DNA of 7,438 nt from JBLHKW01 sp047618565 (GTDB lineage Bacteria; Planctomycetota; UBA1135; GCA-002686595): NCBI GenBank assembly GCA_047618565.1, contig JBLHKW010000200.1, forward strand, positions 1 to 7,438. Direction: 5' to 3'. Under the pieces are notes generated by a model. It ran no database searches, had not been told where the DNA came from, and worked only from the letters and a program-made list of their open reading frames with translations. Each line of letters opens with the position of its first letter. Position 1 is the stretch's first letter. The translations under genes and the position numbers were made by a program. Below are positions 1-5,849 of the stretch, piece by piece.

Positions 1-70
1 AACCGCGAACTCCGGACTGTCCTCGCTCTCCCTCGGCTTGATTTCGGCATTCCACGCCGCCGGGCTTCCT

Positions 71-120
71 CATTGCCCGGGTCTACGCACCGGCAATGGC
101 TGCTCATGAATAGACCGGGC
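71..120 (-). terminator. Inverted repeats just after the permease stop, possible operon end
   Basis: Two overlapping inverted repeats lie directly downstream of the permease stop codon. One pairs CATTGCC (71-77) with GGCAATG (92-98). The other pairs GCCCGGGTCTA (75-85) with TAGACCGGGC (111-120), with one bulged base. In minus-strand RNA either could fold as the operon's 3' end. No T-tract follows, so this is not a classical intrinsic terminator; an RNA-stabilising 3' hairpin is as likely. Nothing else is recognisable in bases 1-119. Confidence 0.3.
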
Positions 121-1013
121 TAGCCCGCGCGGTGCTGCTTGACCTTTCCTATTGCCATGGCTGGGAGCAATTCCAATGCGGCGACAGCAACGAGCGCGGG
201 GCCGAGTGGCCAATCCATGTAGAACGAGATCAGGACGCCGCCCAGGGAGGCGAGCAGGCCAAAGCCGGCAGCCAGTACGAAGAATCCCACCATGGAGCGC
301 GCCAGGTGTCGAGCGGCCAGGGGAGGGATCACGAGCAGGCCGAAGAGCACGATCGGGCCCACGATCAGGACCCCGACCGCGACCGCTATTCCGGTGAGCA
401 ACAGCAAGCGACCTTCAATACGCTTCACGGGTAATCCAAGTACGAGCGCCGTCTCCCGATCGAAGCTCACCAGCACCATTTCCCGGTGGTACACGACGAG
501 AGCTAGGAGGACCGCTCCATACGCAATACCGATAGTCTCGAACCCGTGCAGGTCCGCCGTCAGGATCTCCCCGCGCAAGAGTTGATTGACGACCTCCGCT
601 CCGTGCGGCGTCACCGAGGCCAGCAGGATAGTGGCAGCGTTCGCGATCGCGAACGCTGCGGCGACGCGCCCAGTCTCGGTCTCCCGCTGTTTGCCGAGTA
701 GGAGCAGTACGTACATGCCGCCAAACGTGAACAGACCCGCCAAGAGCAAGAGGTAGTTTTTGACCGCATGCGGGTTCTCGAGCGCCGTCGCCTCGAGGTC
801 GATCGCGCTCCACCCGAGGGCTATCCCCCAAACGGGCAGGGCCCAGCCGAATGTCACGCCCGCTGCGGCGAATTGAGGTAGGGCGATGCCATAGAATCCA
901 GTGCGCCGGACGAGTAGCAGGCATCCGAGAACGGGGCACACGATGCCGGCGAGTGCGGATCCGAGGATCGCGAAGTGGAACAACTCCCAGATCAGGCCCC
1001 AGCTGACACCCAT
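120..1013 (-). CDS. Metal ABC transporter permease (ZnuB/MntB-like, ABC-3 family)
   Basis: This is the inner-membrane channel subunit of a zinc or manganese importer of the ABC-3 family. The 297-aa protein is almost entirely hydrophobic helices, with segments at about residues 14-35, 45-68, 88-107, 117-135, 160-177, 204-233 and 242-265. Family landmarks are visible: RRTGFYGIALPQFAAAGV (36-53, matching the usual 'SHAAFAGV' region) and the segment around TPHGAEVVNQLLRGEIL (135-151), which resembles the conserved 'G..LL.GEIL' stretch. The length is slightly above the usual 260-290 aa. The ATG overlaps the ATPase stop codon as TGATG, implying translational coupling, and a GGGAG-type ribosome site lies about 9 nt upstream. 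It is the last gene of the operon. Substrate specificity cannot be read from the permease. A perfect 26-bp palindrome lies inside the gene (634-659). Confidence 0.93.
   Translation of the reverse strand: MGVSWGLIWELFHFAILGSALAGIVCPVLGCLLLVRRTGFYGIALPQFAAAGVTFGWALPVWGIALGWSAIDLEATALENPHAVKNYLLLLAGLFTFGGMYVLLLLGKQRETETGRVAAAFAIANAATILLASVTPHGAEVVNQLLRGEILTADLHGFETIGIAYGAVLLALVVYHREMVLVSFDRETALVLGLPVKRIEGRLLLLTGIAVAVGVLIVGPIVLFGLLVIPPLAARHLARSMVGFFVLAAGFGLLASLGGVLISFYMDWPLGPALVAVAALELLPAMAIGKVKQHRAG
634..659. repeat. Perfect 26-bp palindrome inside the permease gene
   Basis: The sequence reads identically on both strands for 26 bases, centred on GCGATCGC; each half is GCAGCGTTCGCGA or its complement. 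It encodes an Ala-rich membrane segment (around AAAFAIANAA, residues 118-127). As RNA it could fold into an 11-bp stem (arms 634-644 and 649-659) with a GATC loop. The flanking bases (633 and 660) do not pair. No function is assigned. Confidence 0.85.
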
Positions 1014-1738
1014 CAGGCCCCGCTCCCGTCGACATCGGCGCTCGCAGTTAGAGCGAAGAGCTCATCGAGAGCCTCTCGTGTGAGCATCTGCTCGGGACTT
1101 CCGTGCCGAGCCCGGCCAGCGTCGACCCAGACCACCTCGCGCACAGCACGGGTCATGGCGATCTGATGGCTGACGATGACGATCGCGAGTTTCTCTGTCT
1201 CTCCCAGTTCCGTGAGGAGCTCGAGCACCATCTCTTGCGTCGGCTGATCCACGCCGCTTGTCGGCTCGTCGAGCAAGAGCACCGTGGGACGCGTCATGAG
1301 CGCTCTTGCAATCAATACGCGTTGGCGTTGGCCACCGGAGAGGCTCGAGAAGAGCTGCTGACGTCGTTCGGCCATGCCGACCTGCGACAGTGCACGCAGG
1401 CTCGCTTCTCGATCTGAGCGCTTCAGCGAGCGCCACCCGGATAGTCGGCCATAGGCACCCATGTGCACGACCTCTTCAGCGGTGACCGGGTAGACCGCGT
1501 CGAGCGTCTCGCGCTGTGGGACGAATCCTAGCTTGGCGCCGGTGTGCTCAACCGAGCCTGCCTGGGGCGGCAGGAGTCCCAGGATGCCACGCAGGAGGGT
1601 CGTCTTTCCCGATCCGTTGGGGCCGAGCACGCCGATGAATGATCCCGGTCGAATCTCGAGGTCGACCTCCGAGATGACCGGTCGTGGTCCGTAACCAAAG
1701 GCGGCCGCGCGCAGGGTGATCAACGCATCGCCACTCAT
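1013..1738 (-). CDS. Metal ABC transporter ATP-binding protein (ZnuC/MntA-like)
   Basis: This is the cytoplasmic ATPase that powers the metal importer. The 241-aa protein has every expected ABC motif: Walker A GPNGSGKT (39-46), Q-loop FVPQ (72-75), signature LSGGQ (133-137), Walker B VLLLDE (153-158) with DEPTSGVD following, and the switch histidine in VSHQ (H191). The length is typical for ZnuC-type subunits. I chose ATG 1738 because it overlaps the upstream binding-protein stop as ATGA and places the first beta strand (ALITLRAAAFGYG) at the expected N-terminus. A longer open frame reaches 1888, but its extra 50 residues lie in the binding-protein gene and look unlike protein. The stop overlaps the permease start. 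The catalytic residues appear intact, so it should be functional. ZnuC versus MntA-type substrate cannot be separated. Confidence 0.95.
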   Translation of the reverse strand: MSGDALITLRAAAFGYGPRPVISEVDLEIRPGSFIGVLGPNGSGKTTLLRGILGLLPPQAGSVEHTGAKLGFVPQRETLDAVYPVTAEEVVHMGAYGRLSGWRSLKRSDREASLRALSQVGMAERRQQLFSSLSGGQRQRVLIARALMTRPTVLLLDEPTSGVDQPTQEMVLELLTELGETEKLAIVIVSHQIAMTRAVREVVWVDAGRARHGSPEQMLTREALDELFALTASADVDGSGA

Positions 1739-2643
1739 TCCAAAGCTCTCTGCAGCGAGGCATGCAGCACGTCCATCATCGAGATCCAGGTGTCCGCTCC
1801 GGGCACGCCACCGACCATCGTGGGTCCTTCGATAATCGTCGCGCCGGTCTTCTCCGCGACGAAGCGCACGCTCTTGTTGTTCGACCACTTGGCGGTCAGG
1901 ATCAGGCCGATCTCTTCGGCCTTCATCAACTCGACGAGCTTGGCCAGGTCCTTTGGTGTCGGCGGAACACCGGCCTGGGGTTCGACCGTCGCGACCAGAT
2001 CCATGGCGTGGTAGGCCAAGAGGTAGTTGAAGTCGGCGTGATACGTGACGATCCTCTGACCCTTCAGCTGCTTGCCGATCTCGGCCCAGCGATCCTCTGC
2101 CGCCGACAGCTTTGTGAGATATGCGGCGCTGCGTTTCTCGTAGTAGGCCTGCCCCTCAGGATCCACTCGGACCAGACCCGCGAGTATGCGCGCGGCGATG
2201 TGGCGCCCACCTCGCGGATCGAGGTTGAAGTGAGGGTTGCCCATCGGGTGCAGGTCGGTCCCTTGCCGCCGGGTGAGTTCCGGTGGAATCTGAATCGCTC
2301 CCCAGCCTTCGGACACATTTACGAAACCGGGCGCTTCTGGCCGTATCGCCGCGTTCCGCGCCTGCATCAGGAGGCCCGGGACGTACGCGTGCTCGAGCGA
2401 CAGACCGACCTGGATGAACAGGTCCGCCTTGTTCATGGCTACCAGGGTCGACGGCCGAAGGGGCACGTTGTGGACGTTCTGGGTCCCCTTGGCGATCGAC
2501 TTCACGTCAACTCGATCGCCGCCGATCTGCCGGGCAATGTCTGCAAGGTCGGGAATCGTCGTGACGACACGAAGCTTGCCTGGTAACGCGTGCGCCGTGA
2601 GGCAAAGCGCGCAGGATGCCAGGATGGCTATGAGGTACTTCAT
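1735..2643 (-). CDS. Periplasmic metal-binding protein of ABC transporter (ZnuA/TroA family)
   Basis: This cluster A-I solute-binding protein would capture Zn(II) or Mn(II) in the periplasm and deliver it to the permease. The 302-aa product starts with a Sec signal (hydrophobic residues 4-17, likely cleavage after AHA, residue 19), then KLRVVTTIPDLADIARQIGG, the usual start of the TroA fold. Candidate ligands sit at family positions: H58 (NVHNVPLRPS), H137 in GNPHFNLDP (134-142), H202 in TYHADFNYL, and a C-terminal carboxylate, perhaps D284 in GAD. H132 is an extra nearby histidine. There is no long His-rich loop of the E. coli ZnuA kind. Start 2643 was chosen over upstream ATGs because it begins the signal peptide and lies 4 nt after the outer-membrane gene stop; the ribosome site is weak, suggesting coupled translation. 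The stop overlaps the ATPase start. Confidence 0.92.
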   Translation of the reverse strand: MKYLIAILASCALCLTAHALPGKLRVVTTIPDLADIARQIGGDRVDVKSIAKGTQNVHNVPLRPSTLVAMNKADLFIQVGLSLEHAYVPGLLMQARNAAIRPEAPGFVNVSEGWGAIQIPPELTRRQGTDLHPMGNPHFNLDPRGGRHIAARILAGLVRVDPEGQAYYEKRSAAYLTKLSAAEDRWAEIGKQLKGQRIVTYHADFNYLLAYHAMDLVATVEPQAGVPPTPKDLAKLVELMKAEEIGLILTAKWSNNKSVRFVAEKTGATIIEGPTMVGGVPGADTWISMMDVLHASLQRALE

Positions 2644-2647
2644 AGGG

Positions 2648-3865
2648 TTACCAGTTGGCGCCATGCGCATGGTTGCCAAAGAAATTGGTGAACTGAACGT
2701 AGACTCGCGTTGCATCCCCATTGTCGCCATCGGACAAGGTTACGCCGAATCGGAGGCGACGCAGCTCGGTCAAGTGCATCGTGTAGTAAACGTCGAACTC
2801 GCTTTGCGAAAGGTCTGGATCGGACGGTAGATCTGCCAGGGCGTACTGCACGCCGGCCGAACTCACCTGATTCCAGCCGTAGTCGGCAAAAAGGAAGTAG
2901 CCGCTCGCGGTGTCAGCGACGACGTTGATGGCCGTCGGGGTGGTCGGGTCGTCGATCTGCGCGGCTAGATCGCCGTCGTAAAGCAGGAACTCTCCGCCCG
3001 CCGAGAAGCGGCTCAATCCCGTGTCTCCTGTCCATCCATAGGTGGCGTCTAGCCCGTACACGGTGTTCGAGAGCCCTGAGGTCTCGAGAGCTGCTGGCTC
3101 GAATGCGTAGGAGAACTCGGGAACGAAACGGCTCGAGAGGCCTAGCTGAAAGAGCCCGCTGTCACCTACGTCGACCATGCCGGTGAGGCGCGCCGTGAAG
3201 GAGAGTTCGTCAATATCGTTGCGATCCGGAACCGATCCGAGCGGGCTCGATGGGTCGTCCTCGTCGTCCTCGCCGAGCAGCGAGGCGAAGGCTCCAACCG
3301 AGAAGCGCACCGGCATCTCTCCCAGGGCCATCCAGTTGTCGTACTGGAGCCCATCGCCGCCGAGCTCGTCACCCAAGAAGCTGCGCAGGGGTAGCGGACG
3401 CTCAAGGGTGCGTAGTTCCTCAAGGTGCGTCTGCATCTGCTTGCCGAAATCGACGAAGAAGCGGCCGACCTTGATCGTCGAGTTGCCCTCCATGCCGGTG
3501 TAGTTGACCGCGATTTCTTCGACTTCAGGGCTTTCGCCCTGCTCTGATACGAGTGCCAGATACGCCCACGCGTCGGGGTCGACGTAGCCGGAAGCGTTGA
3601 GTTCGATGAGCCGCAACTCAAGATCGAACCCGTCGCCGGAGTCATCGTCCAGGTAGTCGCCAAGGAAGTCGATCACGACGCCGATGGCGGGGTTGAAATC
3701 GTTGGTGAACTGATTCGTCTGACCGGTGACAAAGTAGCGCGACGCGCCTGGTGAGTCGAAGGCGCGCCCCTGAGCGAGGGCGCTGGTGCCGCCTATGAGG
3801 AGAATGAGAGGGGGGAGTATGAAGCGGGACGGTTGCGAAATGGAATTCTTGATCACTGCGGGCAT
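2648..3865 (-). CDS. Outer-membrane beta-barrel protein of the metal-uptake operon
   Basis: This is a predicted outer-membrane barrel, plausibly a porin for metal or metal complexes serving the ABC system downstream. The 405-aa precursor has a signal peptide (hydrophobic 15-31, cleavage likely after ALA, residue 31), many alternating-polarity strands, no cysteine, and a C-terminal aromatic residue (W405) as expected for a BAM-inserted barrel. KVGRFFVDFGKQMQTH (132-147), followed by LERPLPLRSFLGDELGGDG, resembles a conserved stretch I associate with barrel proteins near ZnuA-type genes. Acidic loops (72-78 and 199-204) and the C-terminal His pair (H399, H401 in NHAHGANW) could bind cations. 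The ATG at 3865 has AGG only one base upstream. A GTG at codon 4 (3856) with AGGA 8 nt upstream is a credible alternative start. The stop is 4 nt from the binding-protein start. The metal role is inferred from context. Confidence 0.8.
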   Translation of the reverse strand: MPAVIKNSISQPSRFILPPLILLIGGTSALAQGRAFDSPGASRYFVTGQTNQFTNDFNPAIGVVIDFLGDYLDDDSGDGFDLELRLIELNASGYVDPDAWAYLALVSEQGESPEVEEIAVNYTGMEGNSTIKVGRFFVDFGKQMQTHLEELRTLERPLPLRSFLGDELGGDGLQYDNWMALGEMPVRFSVGAFASLLGEDDEDDPSSPLGSVPDRNDIDELSFTARLTGMVDVGDSGLFQLGLSSRFVPEFSYAFEPAALETSGLSNTVYGLDATYGWTGDTGLSRFSAGGEFLLYDGDLAAQIDDPTTPTAINVVADTASGYFLFADYGWNQVSSAGVQYALADLPSDPDLSQSEFDVYYTMHLTELRRLRFGVTLSDGDNGDATRVYVQFTNFFGNHAHGANW

Positions 3866-3909
3866 CCTGAGCTAGAGAAACGGAAACGGCAGGATGCCCA
3901 CGATGGGCA
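3856..3909 (-). promoter_or_regulatory. Competing inverted repeats over the barrel gene's start (possible RNA switch)
   Basis: On the mRNA strand GGGCATCCTG (3899-3890) can pair perfectly with CAGGATGCCC (3869-3860) across 20 nt. The downstream arm contains the ATG and the AGGA that could serve the alternative GTG start. The same upstream arm can instead pair with the segment before it: TGCCCA (3909-3904) with TGGGCA (3900-3895), loop of 3 nt. The two structures are mutually exclusive, so one would hide and the other free the ribosome site. A DNA operator is the alternative reading. Both pairings are seen directly; function is inferred. I see no convincing promoter in the rest of the 120-nt gap (3866-3985). 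Confidence 0.4.
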
Positions 3910-3985
3910 GCCCCTCGGGTCTCTGCCGGAGTACTCGAAGCAGCGCGGGCACACTCGCCCACGCTTAGATCCTGATCCCCCGGCC

Positions 3986-4429
3986 TCAGGCCGCAGGCGG
4001 CGATTGCTTCGGGGCCAATCGATAGATCTCTATCGATGGCGCACGGGCGAGCTGGCTCTGCAGCTCGTCGCTTCTTGAGGTCGGAGCCGCGGCGTCGGAC
4101 CAGCTGGATCCGCGGAGCCAGTGCAGCATTCGCTCGCGAGTCAGGGTCACCAGTCCACAGGCTTCGTGATCACCGCTTCCGTCGTTATCGGAAACGATGG
4201 GGCCCGATTCCCGGTCGTCGTCGCCCTGGATACGTTCTGAATGCCCGGAGATCTCGGCGCCATGTCCGTGCTCGAGGGCCCCGTGTACGGCACACAGGCG
4301 GTGCGGCCTGAACAGCTCGTGCACTCCCTCCGCGGAGAGACTCAGGAGCATCATCAGAACGCCCGTAAGGGCAATCCAGAATCGCTGTCTGCGCACGCGC
4401 AGAGGCCGTTTTAGTGATTCGCCAAACAT
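3986..4429 (-). CDS. Small His/Cys-rich exported or membrane-anchored protein, first gene of metal operon
   Basis: I do not recognise a named family. The 147-aa product has a basic N-terminus (KRPLRVRRQR, 7-16), one hydrophobic segment (about 18-33) that could be a signal peptide or anchor, then a histidine- and cysteine-rich stretch: H37, H43, C46, H49, H54, H56, H63, then H88 and C91 after an acidic spacer (70-87). The order H-x5-H-x2-C-x2-H followed by HEAC looks like a metal site. The remaining C-terminal ~55 residues are polar. A GGAAG ribosome site lies 7 nt before the ATG, making this the best-supported start in the operon. Lying 120 nt ahead of the barrel gene on the same strand, it may be a periplasmic metal chaperone or sensor; that role is inferred from composition and context only. 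Confidence 0.65.
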   Translation of the reverse strand: MFGESLKRPLRVRRQRFWIALTGVLMMLLSLSAEGVHELFRPHRLCAVHGALEHGHGAEISGHSERIQGDDDRESGPIVSDNDGSGDHEACGLVTLTRERMLHWLRGSSWSDAAAPTSRSDELQSQLARAPSIEIYRLAPKQSPPAA

Positions 4430-4436
4430 GATCGGG

Positions 4437-4441
4437 CTTCC
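4437..4441 (-). promoter_or_regulatory. Ribosome-binding site of the His/Cys-rich protein gene
   Basis: GGAAG on the minus strand, 7 nt upstream of the ATG at 4429. It is the best-placed Shine-Dalgarno in the operon and supports this start. Confidence 0.6.
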
Positions 4442-4464
4442 AACACTTCGAAGCTAACCGGACT

Positions 4465-4481
4465 CTAGAGGTGACGTCTAG
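4465..4481. promoter_or_regulatory. 17-bp near-perfect palindrome, candidate operator of the metal operon
   Basis: CTAGAGGTGACGTCTAG is a dyad around the central G (4473) with 7 of 8 base pairs matching; only 4470/4476 mismatch. It lies 36-52 nt upstream of the first gene of the operon, where a repressor site would be expected. It is not the AT-rich Zur or Fur consensus I know. No clear -35/-10 pair is visible around it, and no regulator gene is in the window. Operator function is inferred from position and symmetry. Confidence 0.4.
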
Positions 4482-4829
4482 CGAATTCCTGTATGGGGTT
4501 CGGGGGCCGTCTCAGGTGGCTGAACCCGATTCTTCTTAACGGGGAGGGGGGGGAACCTGAGCCGCCCAAACGGCCGCGTCTTCTTGTCATCAGGCAATGG
4601 GGATAAGAATTCCAAGGGGCCTGCCATGGTGGCCAACCTGAGCAGGATGGCGGCCAGAACCTGTGCCGCGGGGCTATCCGTGACAGTCGATAATCTCCAG
4701 AACAGCCGGATTTCGGCCTCGTACACCACCCGAATGCGTCGTCTCGGGCCGGTTGGCGGACTCCAGCTACACCTCCCCCACTGAACGGCACCGGAGATGC
4801 CGAGAACGCTCGCGGAAACCGAGCCCCGC
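4482..4829. other. Non-coding stretch, probably the tail of the IS91-like element
   Basis: No supported gene lies in these ~350 bases between the metal operon and the transposase stop. A minus-strand frame stays open to 4478, but its only early Met lies within the transposase tail and no ribosome site is seen. Visible structure includes an eight-G run near 4545-4555 and an inverted repeat GGGTTC (4496-4501)/GAACCC (4522-4527). In IS91-family elements the replication-origin end lies downstream of the transposase, so this stretch may hold it. The exact boundary of the element cannot be seen. Confidence 0.4.
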
Positions 4830-5277
4830 TTAGAACTCGAACGCCATCTGCGGCGGCGCGCGCGCTGCCGCGAGCGGCGGAGCCTCGCTGGGCAGGCCAA
4901 GGTGGCGCAGGATACGACGTGCCACCAGCGTGTCGGTGATCAGCGCGATCCACCGGCGCCGTCCGCCGCAGTGCTCGCAGTGTGGCACGTCGATCCCGAA
5001 GACCCGGCGCATGAGCTCCGACCAGGAATAGCGACTCGGGTAGGGAGAGTGCGGGACCAGCACGGAGGCGCTGGGCGGGCAGGGCGCTGGCGCGGCGTGC
5101 GGGACCGCAGGTGTCGTCGCGGGCGGAAAGTCCCCCACCGCTTCCGCGCCCCGCAAAGCGACTCCGGGGGCCACCGCCGTCGGCACGATCATGTCGCCCC
5201 AGGATGATCCCGGAGCGAGTACGCCGTGGTAGGTCAGGCGTCGCCCTTGCGTCGGCGGCGCGACGCGAGGGGGGGGG
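4830..5277 (-). pseudogene. IS91-family transposase, C-terminal fragment
   Basis: Only about the last 150 codons of a rolling-circle (Y2-type) transposase are present. Recognisable pieces, in order, are PPPR, then GRRLTYHGVLAPGSSW, then YSWSELMRRVFGIDVPHC, a CxxCGG motif (CEHCGGRRRWI), and the ending RILRHLGLP...APPQMAFEF. These match the conserved C-terminal part of IS91-like transposases. The catalytic His-hydrophobe-His and tyrosine region, normally further upstream, is missing. Upstream of the nine-G run (5269-5277) the sequence becomes a different gene (ppc), so the truncation is a junction, not a frameshift. The open frame continues upstream to 5603, but that part is antisense to the ppc and kinase pieces in the wrong frame. 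It cannot transpose alone. Confidence 0.8.
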
Positions 5278-5407
5278 CCGACTCGACCGTCTCGAATACG
5301 CCCGCCGGAGCGAGCTCGCGCAGGAGTCGGCCCAGCAACGCGCCGAGCCGCCCGACGTCGCGGCGCAGGGGGCGATCTCTGAGCGGGAAGCTCACAGACT
5401 GGCTCAT
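5278..5407 (-). pseudogene. ppc: Phosphoenolpyruvate carboxylase, N-terminal fragment
   Basis: From ATG 5407 the minus strand encodes about 43 residues: MSQSVSFPLRDRPLRRDVGR, followed by LGALLGRLLREL and GVFETVES. This closely resembles the first helices of PEP carboxylase (pattern 'PLR.DVR.LG.LLG.vlrE..G...fe.vE'), the enzyme that makes oxaloacetate from PEP and bicarbonate. The intact enzyme has roughly 900 residues, so about 95% is missing, including every catalytic histidine and arginine. The similarity stops at the nine-G run, where the IS91 transposase tail begins. No strong ribosome site is seen. The first hairpin repeat begins 25 nt upstream of the ATG. The assignment rests on a short stretch recognised by eye. 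Confidence 0.6.
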
Positions 5408-5432
5408 ATTCGACCATCTTGCGCGTTCGCCC

Positions 5433-5507
5433 ATACGGAGTCGCACCACTTCTACCCGGTATTCGGAGACACCTGGGCAAGCGGGTAGAAGTGGTGCGAC
5501 TCCGTAT
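5433..5507. repeat. 75-bp hairpin repeat, copy 1
   Basis: Left arm 5433-5458 and right arm 5482-5507 are perfect 26-bp inverted repeats (arm begins ATACGGAGTCGCACC and ends TTCTACCCG). The loop is 23 nt (5459-5481). It lies between the divergent starts of the ppc fragment and the kinase fragment. The three bases before it (CCC) are shared with copy 2. No target-site duplication is obvious. It is longer and more perfect than ordinary REP hairpins, and it lacks the GTTRRRY/RYYYAAC cores of integron attC sites. Confidence 0.9.
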
Positions 5508-5562
5508 CCTCGTTACTCCCTGGACAAGAGATCCCGTTGGCTCGAAAATCACGCTCGCCACC

Positions 5563-5745
5563 ATGCCCTCGCCCCCGAAAGACGAACAACTCCCAGAACG
5601 CATCGGCGACTACCGCATCCTGCACCTGCTGGGCCGAGGCGGCATGGGCGCGGTTTTCGAGGCCGAGCAGGATAACCCGCATCGGACCATCGCACTGAAG
5701 ATCCTCAGCGTCGGGATACTGAACGACGAGGTGCAGCGGCGCTTC
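5563..5745 (+). pseudogene. Hanks-type Ser/Thr protein kinase, N-terminal fragment
   Basis: Starting at ATG 5563, 61 residues match the start of a bacterial eukaryote-like kinase: GDYRIL (15-20), glycine loop GRGGMGAVFEAEQ (24-36), and the ATP-anchoring lysine in IALKIL (K46), ending in VQRRF (57-61). The real kinase domain has about 260 residues plus sensor domains; the catalytic HRD, DFG and all later parts are missing because hairpin copy 2 follows. The frame stays open through that repeat to a TGA at 5851-5853, giving a 96-aa chimera whose stop overlaps the MFS start as ATGA. The style (EAEQDNPHRTIALKIL) is common in Myxococcota and Planctomycetes kinases. No good ribosome site is seen. 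It has no kinase activity as it stands. Confidence 0.8.
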
Positions 5746-5751
5746 ATACCC

Positions 5752-5826
5752 ATACGGAGTCGCACCACTTCTACCCGGTATTCAGAGACACCTGGGCAAG
5801 CGGGTAAAAGTGGTGCGACTCCGTCT
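5752..5826. repeat. 75-bp hairpin repeat, copy 2
   Basis: Same orientation as copy 1 and identical at 72 of 75 positions. Left arm is 5752-5777, loop 5778-5800, right arm 5801-5826. Two stem mismatches (5807 and 5825) and one loop change separate it from copy 1. It interrupts the kinase reading frame after codon 61 and ends about 23 nt before the MFS start codon, so it forms most of that gene's immediate upstream region. Confidence 0.9.
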
Positions 5827-5849
5827 CGTATCCCCTTGCCGCCAACGTC

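Noticed and set aside
1739..1888. 50-residue N-terminal extension of the ATPase
   Set aside because: It overlaps the binding-protein gene, is rich in Arg and Asp without fold signals, and the internal ATG at 1738 gives the standard ABC start and an ATGA overlap.
1762..2586. Long plus-strand open frame of 274 codons
   Set aside because: It is a shadow of the binding-protein gene in GC-rich DNA; composition is His/Arg-rich and no domain is recognisable.
4478..4900. Hypothetical protein on the minus strand after the transposase
   Set aside because: The frame is open and its last ~80 residues look moderately protein-like, but the start would lie inside the transposase tail in another frame, no ribosome site is seen, and no family is recognised. 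Treated as element tail.
5278..5603. Upstream part of the transposase open frame as real transposase N-terminus
   Set aside because: The translation is Arg/Pro-rich and runs antisense through the kinase start and hairpin; it has no HUH motif or catalytic tyrosine context, while another frame reads as PEP carboxylase.
5433..5826. Integron cassette array with attC sites
   Set aside because: The two hairpins flank a gene fragment in direct orientation, but lack GTTRRRY/RYYYAAC core sites and the imperfect attC stem; the bracketed gene is truncated and no integrase is present.
5433..5826. CRISPR array
   Set aside because: Only two repeats, 75 bp long and 244 bp apart, with a coding fragment between them; no spacer pattern and no cas genes.
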